A stretch of 64,000 nucleotides of DNA. It comes from Anaerolinea thermophila. GTDB lineage: Bacteria > Chloroflexota > Anaerolineae > Anaerolineales > Anaerolineaceae. Every line of letters starts with the position of its first letter. The stretch's first letter is position 1. The notes below the pieces were generated by a model. The model was not told the DNA's origin. It did no database searches and saw only the letters and a list, made by a program, of their open reading frames with translations. Shown in pieces: positions 10,381 through 20,300 of the stretch. The stretch lies in assembly GCF_020723905.1 (NCBI RefSeq), contig NZ_DYHZ01000004.1, forward strand, positions 241,199 to 305,198. The letters run 5' to 3'. The translations under genes and the position numbers were made by a program.

Positions 10381-11214
10381 TCAGTAGATGCGCTCACCGG
10401 GTTTCAGGTCGCCAAACCAGCGCTCAAAGGTTGTGTTGTAGAAGGACAGAATGGCAAGGTTGCCCAGTCTCCAGTCTGCGTGGAAAGCCTTTTGAGGGCA
10501 TCCGGTCAGGCAGCGGTAACAGCGGATACAGCGATCTCCCAGAATCGGATAGGGTTGCAGGGTGATGTTATGCACCGGACACTCATAGACGCACCACTGG
10601 CACCGATTGCATCGTGCCGGGTCAGGTTTGGGTTCTGGCAACATCCGGCGCAGAAAGCCATCTGTGCTGATGAGGGCGACAAGGTTGTAAAACCTTCCTC
10701 CCGGCTTAAAGGTATCGGGACGGCTCTCAGCCACAGGGTCAGGGGAGCCAGCCGAGACATGTTCGATGAGCGCTGTAGCGAAGCGCCGCGCCCGGGCAAA
10801 ATCCTCTGCGTTGGGGCGCCCCGGAAACCTGCCCTGAAGACAGGGCGCAGGATGATGAAGTTCTCCACGGGCGAGAAAGCCGCTCACCACATCAGCCCCC
10901 CTGGCTTGCAGCAGGCGCGTCAGGTCGAAAAGGACTCGACCCGGCGCACCGCCCGATGTGGCAAAAACAAAAGCACGCCTGCCTTCCAGCGCCGGCAGAT
11001 TCTGCAGGAATGTTTTGATGGGCGCAGGTGCCTGGCTGGAAAAACAGGGCGTTCCTATGCCCAGCAAATCGCCCGCGGCAGCATCCTGAGGAGAGGCTTT
11101 CTTCAGCGAGATCAGCCGTGTGGCATGTCCCGCTTCCCGAAAACCTTCAGCCATTGCCTCAGCAATGCGACGCGTGTTGCCCGTCTGAGAAAAGTAAATC
11201 AGTCTGATATCCAT
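10381..11214 (-). CDS. EFR1-family ferredoxin-flavodoxin protein
   Basis: 277 aa. Residues 1-150 form a flavodoxin-like domain with the FMN phosphate loop SQTGNTRR (about 9-16) and a TSGGAPG loop. The C-terminal part has two 4Fe-4S cluster motifs, CNRCQWCVYECP and CIRCYRCLTGCP. This architecture (flavodoxin followed by a 2x[4Fe-4S] ferredoxin) is that of EFR1 proteins, thought to carry electrons in anaerobes. Start at 11214 after GGAGA. Single gene with about 110 bp of non-coding DNA in front. No membrane segment, so cytoplasmic. Confidence 0.87.
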   Translation of the reverse strand: MDIRLIYFSQTGNTRRIAEAMAEGFREAGHATRLISLKKASPQDAAAGDLLGIGTPCFSSQAPAPIKTFLQNLPALEGRRAFVFATSGGAPGRVLFDLTRLLQARGADVVSGFLARGELHHPAPCLQGRFPGRPNAEDFARARRFATALIEHVSAGSPDPVAESRPDTFKPGGRFYNLVALISTDGFLRRMLPEPKPDPARCNRCQWCVYECPVHNITLQPYPILGDRCIRCYRCLTGCPQKAFHADWRLGNLAILSFYNTTFERWFGDLKPGERIY

Positions 11215-11325
11215 GGAATGTCTCCAAATAGTCCACCACTGCCCGGAGACATCGGGTTTAGCCAGACCGCAGAGAGCAGCGTCGAGTGAAAGGGGATGTC
11301 GGATCTTTCCTGTACGATCCTGACG

Positions 11326-12129
11326 TTATTCTCCTTTCATGACCAGAGGTAAATGGATCTGAGCACCCGGGGCAATCACGGTGAGGGTGGGGTCGTACAC
11401 CAGCACCGTACCCGAACCGCCGTACCGTTTGCCGAGGAAGTAGAAAGTATGTGTGCCGGCGGTTACCGGCTTGAGCACCGAGAGAGCCACGGACTCGTCC
11501 GTGCCGTCTCCGGAGTCGTCGTAGATGTTGACCCAGCGGTCAATGTCAGCATCGCCGCTGATGGTATCAATGCCAATCTCAAAAAGGGCTTCGTATTCGC
11601 CATTTTGCCGCGCCACCGAACCATTGGTGGAGATGAACACCCAGCCGGCTTGCGGTACGGTGAGGGTGCACTGGCGAATGACCTGAAAACTGCTGGAGGT
11701 TGTCGTCCAACTTGTATTTCCCGATGCGCCGCAGGTTAAGAGGGAGCCACCCGCGGCGAGTACTGCTGCCAGGTTACTGGAGAGGGTAGATGACATCCGC
11801 TCATCGTCGTTCCTGGATCCAGAATCGGGTGGAGCGCTCCATGTTTCTCCAGAGGGGTTCTCAATGACAGGTCTGGCGCTACCGTTTTTGGACAGGGGGT
11901 CTGGCGTAAGAATGGAAAAGAAATCATCGTCAGAGTCCGGTTCGGGAGGCAGAAAACTGTTTTTATCGGAGGGAACGGGGGTAGACGCCTCGGGTATGGG
12001 AATATCGGATGGCAATCTGTCGACATTAGAACCCGATACGCGATTTGTCTGTGGCAGTGCCATGATGCTGATCAGAGCGATAATCGCCCCAAACACATAC
12101 CGTAGATGAGCAATGCGTAACCTGTTCAC
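11326..12129 (-). CDS. Secreted protein of unknown function with IHLPLVMK-type tail
   Basis: 267 aa. Residues 8-30 form a signal peptide or anchor. A low-complexity Ser/Pro/Asp-rich stretch (about 35-110) follows, then a compact domain with a CGASG...QCTLTVPQ pair of cysteines and a beta-rich pattern (YEALFEIGIDTISGDADIDR, then WVN). It ends in APGAQIHLPLVMKGE, a tail common on secreted proteins of Anaerolineae and probably a surface-sorting or packing motif. The beta-rich part resembles extracellular immunoglobulin-like adhesion or carbohydrate-binding modules, but no family is recognised. Confidence 0.65.
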   Translation of the reverse strand: MNRLRIAHLRYVFGAIIALISIMALPQTNRVSGSNVDRLPSDIPIPEASTPVPSDKNSFLPPEPDSDDDFFSILTPDPLSKNGSARPVIENPSGETWSAPPDSGSRNDDERMSSTLSSNLAAVLAAGGSLLTCGASGNTSWTTTSSSFQVIRQCTLTVPQAGWVFISTNGSVARQNGEYEALFEIGIDTISGDADIDRWVNIYDDSGDGTDESVALSVLKPVTAGTHTFYFLGKRYGGSGTVLVYDPTLTVIAPGAQIHLPLVMKGE

Positions 12130-12427
12130 AGTCGGCTCCTTTTCAGGTGGATTGACCTTCTCTCCTGTGCAATCAACCGTTAAGGGCAGGGATGTGCCGC
12201 GGCTGTGATGCGTGGTTTGCTCACCCCCATAAAGAGTAAATCTTCTACTTCTTAAAATTATATATCAAAATTATTTATTTAACCTATTCCGGGTGTGGAA
12301 ACATCGACCACGGGTAATCCCGTTCGAAAAAAGGCTGTTTTTTTTTTCTGTGGGGGGAAAGGTTCTGGCTTTCTACATTAAAAATCCCTTCCTTGACGCC
12401 CGGCGCAAGATTCGGTAAGATGAACGC
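12130..12427. other. Divergent intergenic region between the secreted protein and TPR genes
   Basis: About 300 bp between genes leaving in opposite directions. The centre (12240-12290) is very AT-rich (TTATATATCAAAATTATT), and a run of ten or more T lies near 12340. The right end holds the TPR-gene promoter. No further gene or structured RNA is recognised. Confidence 0.6.
12393..12421 (+). promoter_or_regulatory. Promoter of the TPR gene pair
   Basis: TTGACG (12393-12398) and TAAGAT (12416-12421) with an ideal 17-bp spacer. The -10 ends 6 nt before an ATG at 12428, so the mRNA may start on that codon. Confidence 0.6.
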
Positions 12428-13657
12428 ATGTATTTATCTGGCTCCAGGTGGAGCATGACGCGCCGCAAACGGCGCGCCAACCCGCTCAGGCTGATGGTCT
12501 TGATTGCCGCCGTCGGGGTGATGCTGTACGTTAACCAGTTCGTCGTGCCCAACACCCCGCCGCTCTTTGTGCCTACCCCCACCCCGACCCGCTCTCCCGA
12601 ATCGTTCCTGCAGGAAGCCCGCGCGTTTGCCGCCGAAGGGCGCTTTACCCAGGCGGAAGCCGCCTACCAGCAAGCCCTGCAGGCAGATCCCAAGAACATC
12701 ACCATTTATCTGGAACTGGCGCGTCTGCAAGCCCTTTACGGCAAGTATGCCGAGGCGCAAAAGAACGCCGAGAATGCCATCCTGCTCAACCCCAACAGCA
12801 GTCTGGCGCATGCCATCCACGGATGGGCGCTGGGCTTGCAGGGCGAGTACCTGCCCGCTCAGGCAGAACTGAACAAAGCCATCGAAATGGAGCCCGGCAA
12901 CGGGCTGGCGTATGCCTATCTGGCAGAGGTGCTGGCACTGCAAAAAATCGAGGGGAAAGACGACCCCACCACGCTGGATAAAGCCATTGAAGCCTCGCGC
13001 AAGGCGGTGGAACTGGCGCCTGATCAGATGGAATCCTACCGCGCCCGCGGCTACGTGCTGGAGATCACCAGCAATTACGCCGATGCGGTGGTGGCGTTCC
13101 AGCAAGCCATTGCCCTCAACAGCAACCTTGCCGACCTGCACCTGGCGCTGGGACGCAACTACAAAGCCCAGGACATTTACGATAAAGCCATTGAAGAATT
13201 CAACAAAGCCATTGCCCTGCGACCCGACGATCCACGCCCCTACGTGGAGACAGCCCTGACCTACCTGCGCTACGGCGAGTTTGCCAAAGCCGCCCAGTAC
13301 GCCGAGCAAGCCATTCAGCAAGATCCCTCCGACCCCTTCCTGTACGGCTATCTGGGCACCATTCACTACCGCTCGCGCAACTACAATCAGGCGGTGAAGT
13401 TCCTGCGCCTTGCCACCCGCGGCGGACTCTCTGAGAGCGGTACGATTGTGCAGGGGCTGCCCCTGGATGCCACCAGCCAGTATCTCTACACCCGCTACGG
13501 CATCTCGCTGGCGTATGTGGGCGAGTGCGGCGAAGCCCTGCAAATTTCGCAGGCGCTCCAGCAAGCCTTCCCCGATGATGCGGTCAATCTGGACAACGCC
13601 GCCGAGATTGTGCGCATCTGTGAGACGGGCGGCGACCAGCCCACCCCCACCCCATAA
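12428..13657 (+). CDS. Membrane-anchored TPR protein (first of a paralogous pair)
   Basis: 409 aa from ATG 12428. That start sits at the predicted transcript start; the alternative ATG 12455 (MTRRKRRANPLR) has an AGGTGGA site and gives 400 aa. A basic N-terminus is followed by one membrane segment (LMVLIAAVGVMLYVNQFVV) and a PTPTPTR linker, so the body is probably outside the membrane. It consists of about eight TPR units with the usual spacing (AEAAYQQALQADPKN, AIEEFNKAIALRPDD and similar). TPR arrays bind partner proteins; no enzyme domain is present. The tail ends in PTPTP. The next gene, 3 bp downstream, has the same architecture. Confidence 0.8.
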   Translation: MYLSGSRWSMTRRKRRANPLRLMVLIAAVGVMLYVNQFVVPNTPPLFVPTPTPTRSPESFLQEARAFAAEGRFTQAEAAYQQALQADPKNITIYLELARLQALYGKYAEAQKNAENAILLNPNSSLAHAIHGWALGLQGEYLPAQAELNKAIEMEPGNGLAYAYLAEVLALQKIEGKDDPTTLDKAIEASRKAVELAPDQMESYRARGYVLEITSNYADAVVAFQQAIALNSNLADLHLALGRNYKAQDIYDKAIEEFNKAIALRPDDPRPYVETALTYLRYGEFAKAAQYAEQAIQQDPSDPFLYGYLGTIHYRSRNYNQAVKFLRLATRGGLSESGTIVQGLPLDATSQYLYTRYGISLAYVGECGEALQISQALQQAFPDDAVNLDNAAEIVRICETGGDQPTPTP

Positions 13658-13660
13658 GCC

Positions 13661-15034
13661 ATGGCGCAAAAATACCTGTTCCGCAAACGGTCTTCTTCCA
13701 ACCCCTACACCATTCTGGCGCTTACGGTGGTCTTGCTGGCGCTGGTGGCGGTTCTGCGCGGCTTGCAAACGCAGCAAATTGAGCCGCTCTTTCTGCCCAC
13801 CCCCACCCCCACGCGCACCTCGAACTCTTACGCGCTGGAAGGGCAGACTCACTTTCAGGCGGGCAACCTGAAAGGCGCCATCGAAGCCTATCAGCAAGCC
13901 CTGCAGACCGAGCCCAACAACGCACGCATCTGGATGGAACTGGCGCAGATTCAAACCTACTCCTACAAATCGCTGACCACCCGCGAAGCCCAGCGCCAGC
14001 GTCTTGCCGAGGCGCTGGAATCGGCAAACCGCGCGGTGGAACTGGCGCCCGAAGACAGCAGTGCCTATGCCATCCGCGCTTTCGTGCGCGACTGGAACGC
14101 CGGACTGCTTGAATCGGGCGAGGAGCGCAGTCGCCTGCTGGTGGAAGCCGAGCAGGACGCTCAAAAAGCCCTCCTGCTGGATAAGAACAACGTGCTGGCG
14201 CTGGCGTACTCTGCCGAAATCCTCAACGACCAGCAGAAATGGGATCAAGCCCGCCAGTACATTCAACTGGCGGTGGAGCGCAACCCCAACCTGATGGATG
14301 TGTGGCGGGTGCAAGCCGCCATCCTCGAAACGCTGGGCGATTATCAGGGCGCCATTCAAGCCTACGACCGCGCCATCGAACTTGCCCCCAACCTCACCTT
14401 CCTGTATGTGCAGGCGGGCGTCATTTACCGTCATCTGGGCATGACCCAGACCCAGAAGAACGTTGCCATGCAGTATTACACCACCGCGCTGGATTACTTT
14501 GCCAAAGCGGTGAACAAAAACAAACAACTGGGCATCGAAGACCCCGTGCCGTATATCGCCATTGGTAAGGTGTACACTCAGATGGGCGAGTTTTTTGTGG
14601 CGGCACTGAATGCCAAGAAAGCTCTGCAGATTGACCCCTACAGCCCTGACCTGTACGGACAACTGGGCATGGTGTACTTCAAAGCCCGCAACTATGAGAC
14701 AGCCATCCCCGCCCTGCAGTGCGCGGTTGAGGGCTGTCCTCCGCAGGTGTCCTGCGAGGTGCGCGACTGCGACCCTGCCACCGACCCGCCGATTGAGATT
14801 CAGGGCATTCCCCTGGAACCCAATGACCCCGCCACGGTGGTGTATTACTACACCTACGGCTCGGTGCTTGCCGGAATGTACCGCCCCGTGGGCGAGACCA
14901 GAGACTACTGCGACCGCGCGCTGAAGGTTTTTGACCGGGTGCGGGCGCTCTACGCCAGCGACAGCACGGTGATGGGCATCGTGCAAGCCAGCGAGTCCAT
15001 CTGTGCGTCGTTTGGCATTACCCGCAATCCGTAA
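13661..15034 (+). CDS. Membrane-anchored TPR protein (second of the pair)
   Basis: 457 aa. Same plan as its upstream neighbour: short basic N-terminus, one membrane segment (TILALTVVLLALVAVLRGL), PLFLPTPTPTRT linker, then TPR repeats (AIEAYQQALQTEPNN, AIQAYDRAIELAPN). The C-terminal part adds a cysteine-rich patch (CAVEGCPPQVSCEVRDCD) missing from the first protein. It begins 3 bp after the first gene's stop with no visible ribosome binding site, so it probably depends on translational coupling. Likely a tandem duplication whose products scaffold an envelope complex (inference). Confidence 0.8.
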   Translation: MAQKYLFRKRSSSNPYTILALTVVLLALVAVLRGLQTQQIEPLFLPTPTPTRTSNSYALEGQTHFQAGNLKGAIEAYQQALQTEPNNARIWMELAQIQTYSYKSLTTREAQRQRLAEALESANRAVELAPEDSSAYAIRAFVRDWNAGLLESGEERSRLLVEAEQDAQKALLLDKNNVLALAYSAEILNDQQKWDQARQYIQLAVERNPNLMDVWRVQAAILETLGDYQGAIQAYDRAIELAPNLTFLYVQAGVIYRHLGMTQTQKNVAMQYYTTALDYFAKAVNKNKQLGIEDPVPYIAIGKVYTQMGEFFVAALNAKKALQIDPYSPDLYGQLGMVYFKARNYETAIPALQCAVEGCPPQVSCEVRDCDPATDPPIEIQGIPLEPNDPATVVYYYTYGSVLAGMYRPVGETRDYCDRALKVFDRVRALYASDSTVMGIVQASESICASFGITRNP

Positions 15035-15046
15035 TACGGGGCGGCG

Positions 15047-15805
15047 TTATCGCGGAGCGGTTTCTTCCCGACGGGTGCGCGCTTCCAGCGCTTTGTAGAG
15101 CATGATGGAACCTGCCACCGCGGCGTTGAGCGATTCAATCCTGCCGCGCATGGGCAAACTTACCAGCACGTCGCAGTGCCGGCGAACCAGCGGGCGCATG
15201 CCTTCCCCCTCATTGCCCACCACCAGCACCAGCGCCCCATCCAGGCGCACGCGATCGTAAGGCTGGGCTTCGGACGAGCCTTCCAGCCCGACCACCCAGG
15301 CATCGGCATCTTCCTTGAAGGTTTCCAGCGCCTGTGCCAGGTTGGCTTGCGCCACCAGCAAGTGCTCGCTGGCGCCCGAAGAAGCCTGCACCACCGCAGG
15401 GGTGATGCCTGCCGCCCGCGCCAGCGGAATCACCACCCCGTGCACCCCCACCGCCTCGGCACTGCGCAACAGCGTGCCCAGATTCTGCGGATTCTGGATT
15501 AAATCCAGCCCCAGTGCCAGCAGGGGCTCGCCGCGCTGACGCGCCAGTGCGAGGATATCCTGCAGGGTGGCGTAGGGGTAGCCCGAACACTCCAGCGCCA
15601 CCCCCTGATGACTCTCACTCAAACTGTCCAGTTGCGCGCGGGGAACACGGGAAACAGGCACCCGCCGCGCGGCGCTCAGGGCAAGAATCTCTTCCACCCT
15701 GCCCTTTTCTTCCACCCCGCTGGCAATCAGCAGGCGGAAGAACTGCCTGCGGCGGGCGCGCAGGGCTTCGTAAACGGCATTTCTACCGCTGATCCACTCT
15801 TTCAC
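15047..15805 (-). CDS. rlmB: 23S rRNA 2'-O-methyltransferase of the TrmH/RlmB (SPOUT) family
   Basis: 252 aa. N-terminal substrate-binding region ([11 protein letters not shown]), then the SPOUT domain with motif 1 [20 protein letters not shown], motif 2 [10 protein letters not shown] and motif 3 [15 protein letters not shown] that make the AdoMet-binding trefoil knot. RlmB methylates a 23S rRNA guanosine; assignment to RlmB rather than another TrmH paralogue rests on length and overall pattern. Its start overlaps the stop of cysS by 4 bp, a pairing common in bacteria. Confidence 0.9.
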   Translation of the reverse strand: MKEWISGRNAVYEALRARRRQFFRLLIASGVEEKGRVEEILALSAARRVPVSRVPRAQLDSLSESHQGVALECSGYPYATLQDILALARQRGEPLLALGLDLIQNPQNLGTLLRSAEAVGVHGVVIPLARAAGITPAVVQASSGASEHLLVAQANLAQALETFKEDADAWVVGLEGSSEAQPYDRVRLDGALVLVVGNEGEGMRPLVRRHCDVLVSLPMRGRIESLNAAVAGSIMLYKALEARTRREETAPR

Positions 15806-17208
15806 TTCTCGTACCGCCAGAGGGTGCCTTCGCGGGTATCTTCGAGGGTCACGCCCAGCGCGGCGAGACGGTCGCGAATCATGTCGGAGAGCGCCCAGAG
15901 TTTCTGCTTGCGCAGTTCGCTGCGCACCTCCACCAGCAGGTCAATGAAGGGGGCGGCTTCCTGCGGTTTTCCCTCTTCCATGCGCAGACGCAGACCCAGC
16001 ACCCCCGCCAGTTCGCGCAGGACGTTTTGACCCACCGCCAGTTGTTCATCGGTAGCGCCCTCGGTGCGGGCGGTGTTGATGGCGCGCACCAGTTCAAAGA
16101 GATGGCTGAGCGCCCCCGCGGTGTTGAAGTCATCGTCCATGGCTTCCTTAAAGCCTGCGCGGGCGGCGCGCGCCGCCTCTTCCAGCGCCTTGACCGCCTC
16201 GGCGGAAATGCCCGCCGCCCCGGGCAAAGCCGGACGCAGGGCAGATTTCAGGCGCTCCAGGGCGCGTTCGGTCTGCTCGATGACCTCGTCGTTGAAGGTC
16301 AGGGGAGCGCGGTAGCCCGAGTTGAGCACCATCAGGCGCAGGACATCGGCATCGTGTCTGGCGAGGAACTCGTCAATGGTCACCAGATTACCCAGCGACT
16401 TGGACATCTTCTCGCCGCCGAACTGGAGCATGCCGTTGTGCACCCAGTAACGGGCAAAGGGTTTACCCGTGTAGGACTCGGACTGGGCAATCTCGTTTTC
16501 GTGGTGCGGGAAGATGAGGTCGTTGCCGCCGCCGTGGATGTCAATTTGCTCGCCGAGGTGGTGCAGGTTCATCGCCGAGCACTCGATGTGCCAGCCGGGG
16601 CGTCCTTTGCCCCAGGGGCTGTCCCAGGCGGGTTCGCCGGGTTTGGCGGCTTTCCACAGGGCAAAGTCCATGGGATGTTCCTTCTGTTCGCCCACCTCGA
16701 TGCGCGCGCCCGCCTGCATCTCGTCCAGTTTTCTGCCGGAGAGGCGTCCGTAATCCTCATCGCGGGTTACTCGGAAGTACACATCGCCGTTGGGAGCGGC
16801 GTAGGCATAACCCTTCTCGATCAAGCCCTGGATGATGGTGATGATCTGGTCAATTTCCTGCGTGGCGCGCGGGTTGATGGTTGCCGGAAGGACGTTGAGG
16901 TCTTCCAGATTCTTGCGGTATTCCTGAATGTGCATCTCCGCCAGCGCAAACGGATCCATGCCTAACTGGCTGGCGCGCAGGATGATTTTGTCGTCCACGT
17001 CGGTGTAGTTCATGGCGTGTTTGACCTCATAGCCGCGGTATTCCAGATAGCGGCGGATGATGTCGAACACCAGTGCCGACATGGCATGCCCCACATGGGC
17101 TTTGTTGTACACCGTCGGACCGCACACGTACATACGAACCTTACCCGGTTCGATGGTCTCGAAGGGTTCTTTCTTTCGGGTCAGGGTATTATAAATTTTC
17201 AAAGCCAT
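15802..17208 (-). CDS. cysS: Cysteine-tRNA ligase
   Basis: 468 aa, normal length. N-terminal [17 protein letters not shown] carries the zinc Cys and the HIGH-type motif (HVGH). Further signatures are [18 protein letters not shown] and [15 protein letters not shown] (zinc ligands and Cys recognition), plus KMSKSLGN. The C-terminal DALR-type helical domain is present. Charges tRNA-Cys. Heads the cysS-rlmB unit; 18 bp separate it from the PIN/TRAM gene upstream, so the three may be one operon. Confidence 0.97.
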   Translation of the reverse strand: MALKIYNTLTRKKEPFETIEPGKVRMYVCGPTVYNKAHVGHAMSALVFDIIRRYLEYRGYEVKHAMNYTDVDDKIILRASQLGMDPFALAEMHIQEYRKNLEDLNVLPATINPRATQEIDQIITIIQGLIEKGYAYAAPNGDVYFRVTRDEDYGRLSGRKLDEMQAGARIEVGEQKEHPMDFALWKAAKPGEPAWDSPWGKGRPGWHIECSAMNLHHLGEQIDIHGGGNDLIFPHHENEIAQSESYTGKPFARYWVHNGMLQFGGEKMSKSLGNLVTIDEFLARHDADVLRLMVLNSGYRAPLTFNDEVIEQTERALERLKSALRPALPGAAGISAEAVKALEEAARAARAGFKEAMDDDFNTAGALSHLFELVRAINTARTEGATDEQLAVGQNVLRELAGVLGLRLRMEEGKPQEAAPFIDLLVEVRSELRKQKLWALSDMIRDRLAALGVTLEDTREGTLWRYEK

Positions 17209-17226
17209 AGGTCTTTCCCTCTTTTT

Positions 17227-18315
17227 TCATTCGTTTTCGCGTTCAGGACGGGCAAAAATCATGCGCCCGGCGGCGGTTTGCAGAACTTTGGTCACCACCA
17301 CATTGATTTCCTGATCCATGTAGTCGCGTCCATTCTCAACCACCACCATGGTGCCGTCATCCATGTAGCCCACCCCCTGAGATGGCTCTTTGCCTTCCTG
17401 GATGACGCGCACCTGAAGCATCTCGCCGGGGAGCAGGACCGACTTCACCGCATTTGCCAGTTCATTGATGTTGAGGATGGTGACGCCCTGCAGTTCGGCA
17501 ATGCGGTTGAGGTTGTAATCGTTGGTGAGGATGGGACAGCGCAGTTGACGGGCAAGGATGACCAGTTTGTCATCCACCTCGCGCACACCCTCCACATCCA
17601 GATCGGTGATGCGCACCGGGATGCCGGGCTCTTTCTGCAGTTGCGCGAGCACCTCCATGCCGCGCCTGCCGCGCTGACGGCGCAGGGCGTCTGGCGAATC
17701 GGCAATGTACTGCAGTTCGTTGAGCACGAAGCGCGGGATGAGCAGGGAGCCGGGCAGAAAACCGGTGCGGGCAATGTCGGCAATTCGTCCATCAATGATG
17801 ACGCTGGTATCCAGCAAGATGGTACGTTCTGCCATGGGAGCGCCCCCCTCGCCCGCCATGCCGGGGGCTCCGCCGCGCGAAAAGCCCTGCATCAGGGTAA
17901 AGAGGTCATCCTGCCGGGTGACAAACACCGAGACGCCCAGATACGCCATCACCAGCACGCCGATGAAAGGCATGACCTGCCCGAAGGGGGCGGGCAACAG
18001 CGAGAGCGGAAACGACAGCAGGGCGGCGATAATCAAGCCCACGATCAGCCCGATCAGCGATGCCAGCAGGGAGCGGGTGGACAGGCGGCTCAACTGCATG
18101 CGCAGAGATTTAATGGGGCGAGTGGTGAGATAAGGGGTCAGGATGAGTCCAATCAACGCGCCAACCATGCCGATGGTGAAGGCGTACTGTTCCACAGAAA
18201 AAATGAACTCGCCGGGGGTCTCATTTGCCAGCCTGCCCAGGTGAGTGCCCAGATATACGCCGAGGATGGAAAAGACGATCATGCCGATCAAGCGAGCCAC
18301 AAAATCAGCGCTCAT
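17227..18315 (-). CDS. PIN/TRAM domain membrane protein (YacL-like)
   Basis: 362 aa. Four N-terminal membrane segments (about 5-140), a PIN nuclease domain starting at LLDTSVIIDGRI with acidic residues in FVLNELQ, VDDKLV and LTNDYNLN, then a C-terminal TRAM domain (GYMDDGTMVVVENGRDYM). This is the architecture of Bacillus YacL, which also sits next to cysS in many genomes. Probably a membrane-tethered RNase or RNA-binding protein. Start at 18315 after AAGGAGGAA. Confidence 0.88.
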   Translation of the reverse strand: MSADFVARLIGMIVFSILGVYLGTHLGRLANETPGEFIFSVEQYAFTIGMVGALIGLILTPYLTTRPIKSLRMQLSRLSTRSLLASLIGLIVGLIIAALLSFPLSLLPAPFGQVMPFIGVLVMAYLGVSVFVTRQDDLFTLMQGFSRGGAPGMAGEGGAPMAERTILLDTSVIIDGRIADIARTGFLPGSLLIPRFVLNELQYIADSPDALRRQRGRRGMEVLAQLQKEPGIPVRITDLDVEGVREVDDKLVILARQLRCPILTNDYNLNRIAELQGVTILNINELANAVKSVLLPGEMLQVRVIQEGKEPSQGVGYMDDGTMVVVENGRDYMDQEINVVVTKVLQTAAGRMIFARPERENE

Positions 18316-18611
18316 GAATAATTCCTCCTTTTTTAAGGTGCAGAAAAAAATAAGAAGATAATTGCTGGTATTCTGGATGATAGCATGCCTTGAGGGGGTT
18401 CGTCAATGAGAAATGTGCCCTTTTCCCCTCGCCCTTCGGCAGATGAAAAGCCGCCGGGTGTTGTTGCTTCTCCACTCGAGGCGCTCCCTGCGGTGGTCTC
18501 TCCGGCAGACAAGCGGTGAACAGCGTCGAACTGCAAAAGAGGTCAAAAAAGGGTCAAGACGGCTTTCTTTTCGCTGACGATATGTTATTTTTAAGTGAGG
18601 GACGGGATGAT

Positions 18612-19553
18612 ATGCTCACAGAACTCAATCGGCGTTTGACGGAGACGGCGGAAGCCCTGCAACGAAAAAATGCCCTGATGCAAGAGAAGCAAACCACGGA
18701 GGAAGTGCTCTGGCGTCTGCGTCAGGATCTGGATGATCTGGAGGATCGCCTGCAAAAGTCGGCGGCGCGTCTGCAGGCGCTGGAAGGCGCTTCTCTGCAG
18801 GCGGGCTGGCACAGTCTGCTGGGAGACCGTGATGAGCAGGCGGCGCAGGCGCGCCAGGACCTTCAACGGCTCAAAGGGCAGGTGCAAAAGACGCGGCGGG
18901 CGGTACAGGAAGCCGAAGCCCGTCTGTCGGAACTGGAAGCGCAACTGGCGCAACTGATGGGGGTGGAAGATGCTTTTGAAAACCTGATGCTCCAGAAGGA
19001 ACAGGCGCTTCTCTCTGCCCGGCACCCCCTGAGCGCGGAACTGCAGGAAATCAACCGCCGCCAGCAAAGCCTGCACGCCGAAAAGCGCGAGATTGGTGAG
19101 GCACTGCAGGCAGGACTGGATGCGCTGGACAGGCTGAAGGAAGCCATTGAGGCGCTGGAGAGCGCCAGCGGGCTGGGCGTGTGGGACATACTGGGAGGCG
19201 GAGGGCTGGTAAGTGTCTTCAAGCATTCGCGCATTCGAGATGCCCGCGACCTGCTGGAACAGGCGCAGAGGGCTCTCAACCGTTTTGAGCGCGAACTGCG
19301 CGATGTGCAGTCTTCATCCGATTCTGATCTGCAGGTGGGCGGGCTGGAACTTTTCCTGGATATCTTTGCCGACGGTTTGCTGGTGGACGCGTGGGTGCAA
19401 AGTAAAGTCTCTGCCGCCCTGGATCGCGCCCGTGACCGGCACGCTGACCTCATTGCCGCGCTGAACCGGCTCAACCAGCGCTACCGGCAACTGGAGCGGG
19501 AAGAAGTCGACCTGCACAGGCGCCGCCGCGAAATCCTGACCGCCCCCGGCTAA
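18612..19553 (+). CDS. Long coiled-coil protein of unknown function
   Basis: 313 aa from ATG 18612, chosen because a GAGGGA-type site precedes it and the helical sequence starts there. The frame is open further upstream, to a GTG at 18516, without a convincing start. Almost the whole protein is heptad-rich helix (Glu/Gln/Arg/Leu), e.g. ELNRRLTETAEALQRKN and RRAVQEAEARLSELEAQL, broken by a Gly-rich hinge GVWDILGGGGLVSVFKHSR around 200-220. No signal peptide. It resembles filament- or scaffold-type proteins. A probable -10 (TATGTT, 18581-18586) would give a leader of about 20 nt. Confidence 0.65.
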   Translation: MLTELNRRLTETAEALQRKNALMQEKQTTEEVLWRLRQDLDDLEDRLQKSAARLQALEGASLQAGWHSLLGDRDEQAAQARQDLQRLKGQVQKTRRAVQEAEARLSELEAQLAQLMGVEDAFENLMLQKEQALLSARHPLSAELQEINRRQQSLHAEKREIGEALQAGLDALDRLKEAIEALESASGLGVWDILGGGGLVSVFKHSRIRDARDLLEQAQRALNRFERELRDVQSSSDSDLQVGGLELFLDIFADGLLVDAWVQSKVSAALDRARDRHADLIAALNRLNQRYRQLEREEVDLHRRRREILTAPG

Positions 19554-19601
19554 TTTTCCGGATGGGATCTTTCCAGAAGGCAGGTGTAAAAAGGATGTGA
19601 A

Positions 19602-20300
19602 TCAGGGTTCAGCAGGTTCAGGGTGCGGGGCGGCAGAGGCTTTCCACAGGTCGCTCAGGTGCATCACCGGGCGGTAGGTGCGGCGGTGCAGGGGGCAGGG
19701 ACCCCACTGCTGAAGCGCACGGCGGTGACGGGCGGTGCCGTACCCCTTATGCACCTCAAAACCGTACTGCGGATACTGGCGGGCAAGGTCGCGCATCAGC
19801 GCATCGCGGGCCGTTTTTGCCAGCACCGAGGCGGCGGCAATGCTTAAACTACGCGCATCGCCCTTGATCAGGCTGGTTTGCGGGAGGGGGATCTCCGGCA
19901 GGCGCAGGGCGTCAATCAGCAGGTGGCGGGGGTAGAGGGCGCATTCCTGCAGGGCGCGCATCATCGCCAGGCGGGTTGCCGGGACAATGCCGTGGGTCTC
20001 GATCTCCTCCACGCTGGCAAAGCCCACTCCCCAGGCGAGGGCTGTCTCGCGAATCACGGCGGCGAACCCCTCGCGGGCTCTGGCGGTCATCTGTTTGGAA
20101 TCGCGCACGCCGTGCAGGTGTTTCAGTAAATCGGCATCGTCAGGGGGCAGAATCACCGCGGCGGCGGCAACCGGTCCCGCCCATGCGCCGCGTCCGGCTT
20201 CATCCAGACCGGCGGTGGGGAAGACACCTGCCTGCCAGAGGCTTTGCTCAAATTCCAGCGTGGGCAGAGGGGGAAGGTCAGCGAGGGGCTGGCGCGCCAT
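19602..20300 (-). CDS. rnhB: Ribonuclease HII
   Basis: 232 aa. GLDEAGRGAWAGPVAAAAV near residue 31 holds the first catalytic Asp-Glu pair; LIDALRLPEI and the ASVLAKTARDALM region follow. Degrades the RNA of RNA-DNA hybrids and removes misincorporated ribonucleotides. It overlaps the upstream glycosyltransferase gene by 23 bp, so the two are co-transcribed. The N-terminus has about 28 residues before the fold, slightly long for the family. Confidence 0.95.
   Translation of the reverse strand: MARQPLADLPPLPTLEFEQSLWQAGVFPTAGLDEAGRGAWAGPVAAAAVILPPDDADLLKHLHGVRDSKQMTARAREGFAAVIRETALAWGVGFASVEEIETHGIVPATRLAMMRALQECALYPRHLLIDALRLPEIPLPQTSLIKGDARSLSIAAASVLAKTARDALMRDLARQYPQYGFEVHKGYGTARHRRALQQWGPCPLHRRTYRPVMHLSDLWKASAAPHPEPAEP

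Noticed and set aside
12180-12240. GCAAACC-like sequence on the minus strand before the secreted-protein gene, recalling a cyclic-di-GMP-I riboswitch
   Set aside because: The second conserved block and the flanking helices cannot be found. Only a short chance match remains.
12434-14986. Very long open frame on the minus strand (850 codons) opposite the TPR genes
   Set aside because: It lacks any recognisable domain, is rich in Gly/Val/His/Gln as expected for the antisense of Ala/Gln-rich TPR repeats, and the plus-strand frames have clear TPR periodicity and promoters.
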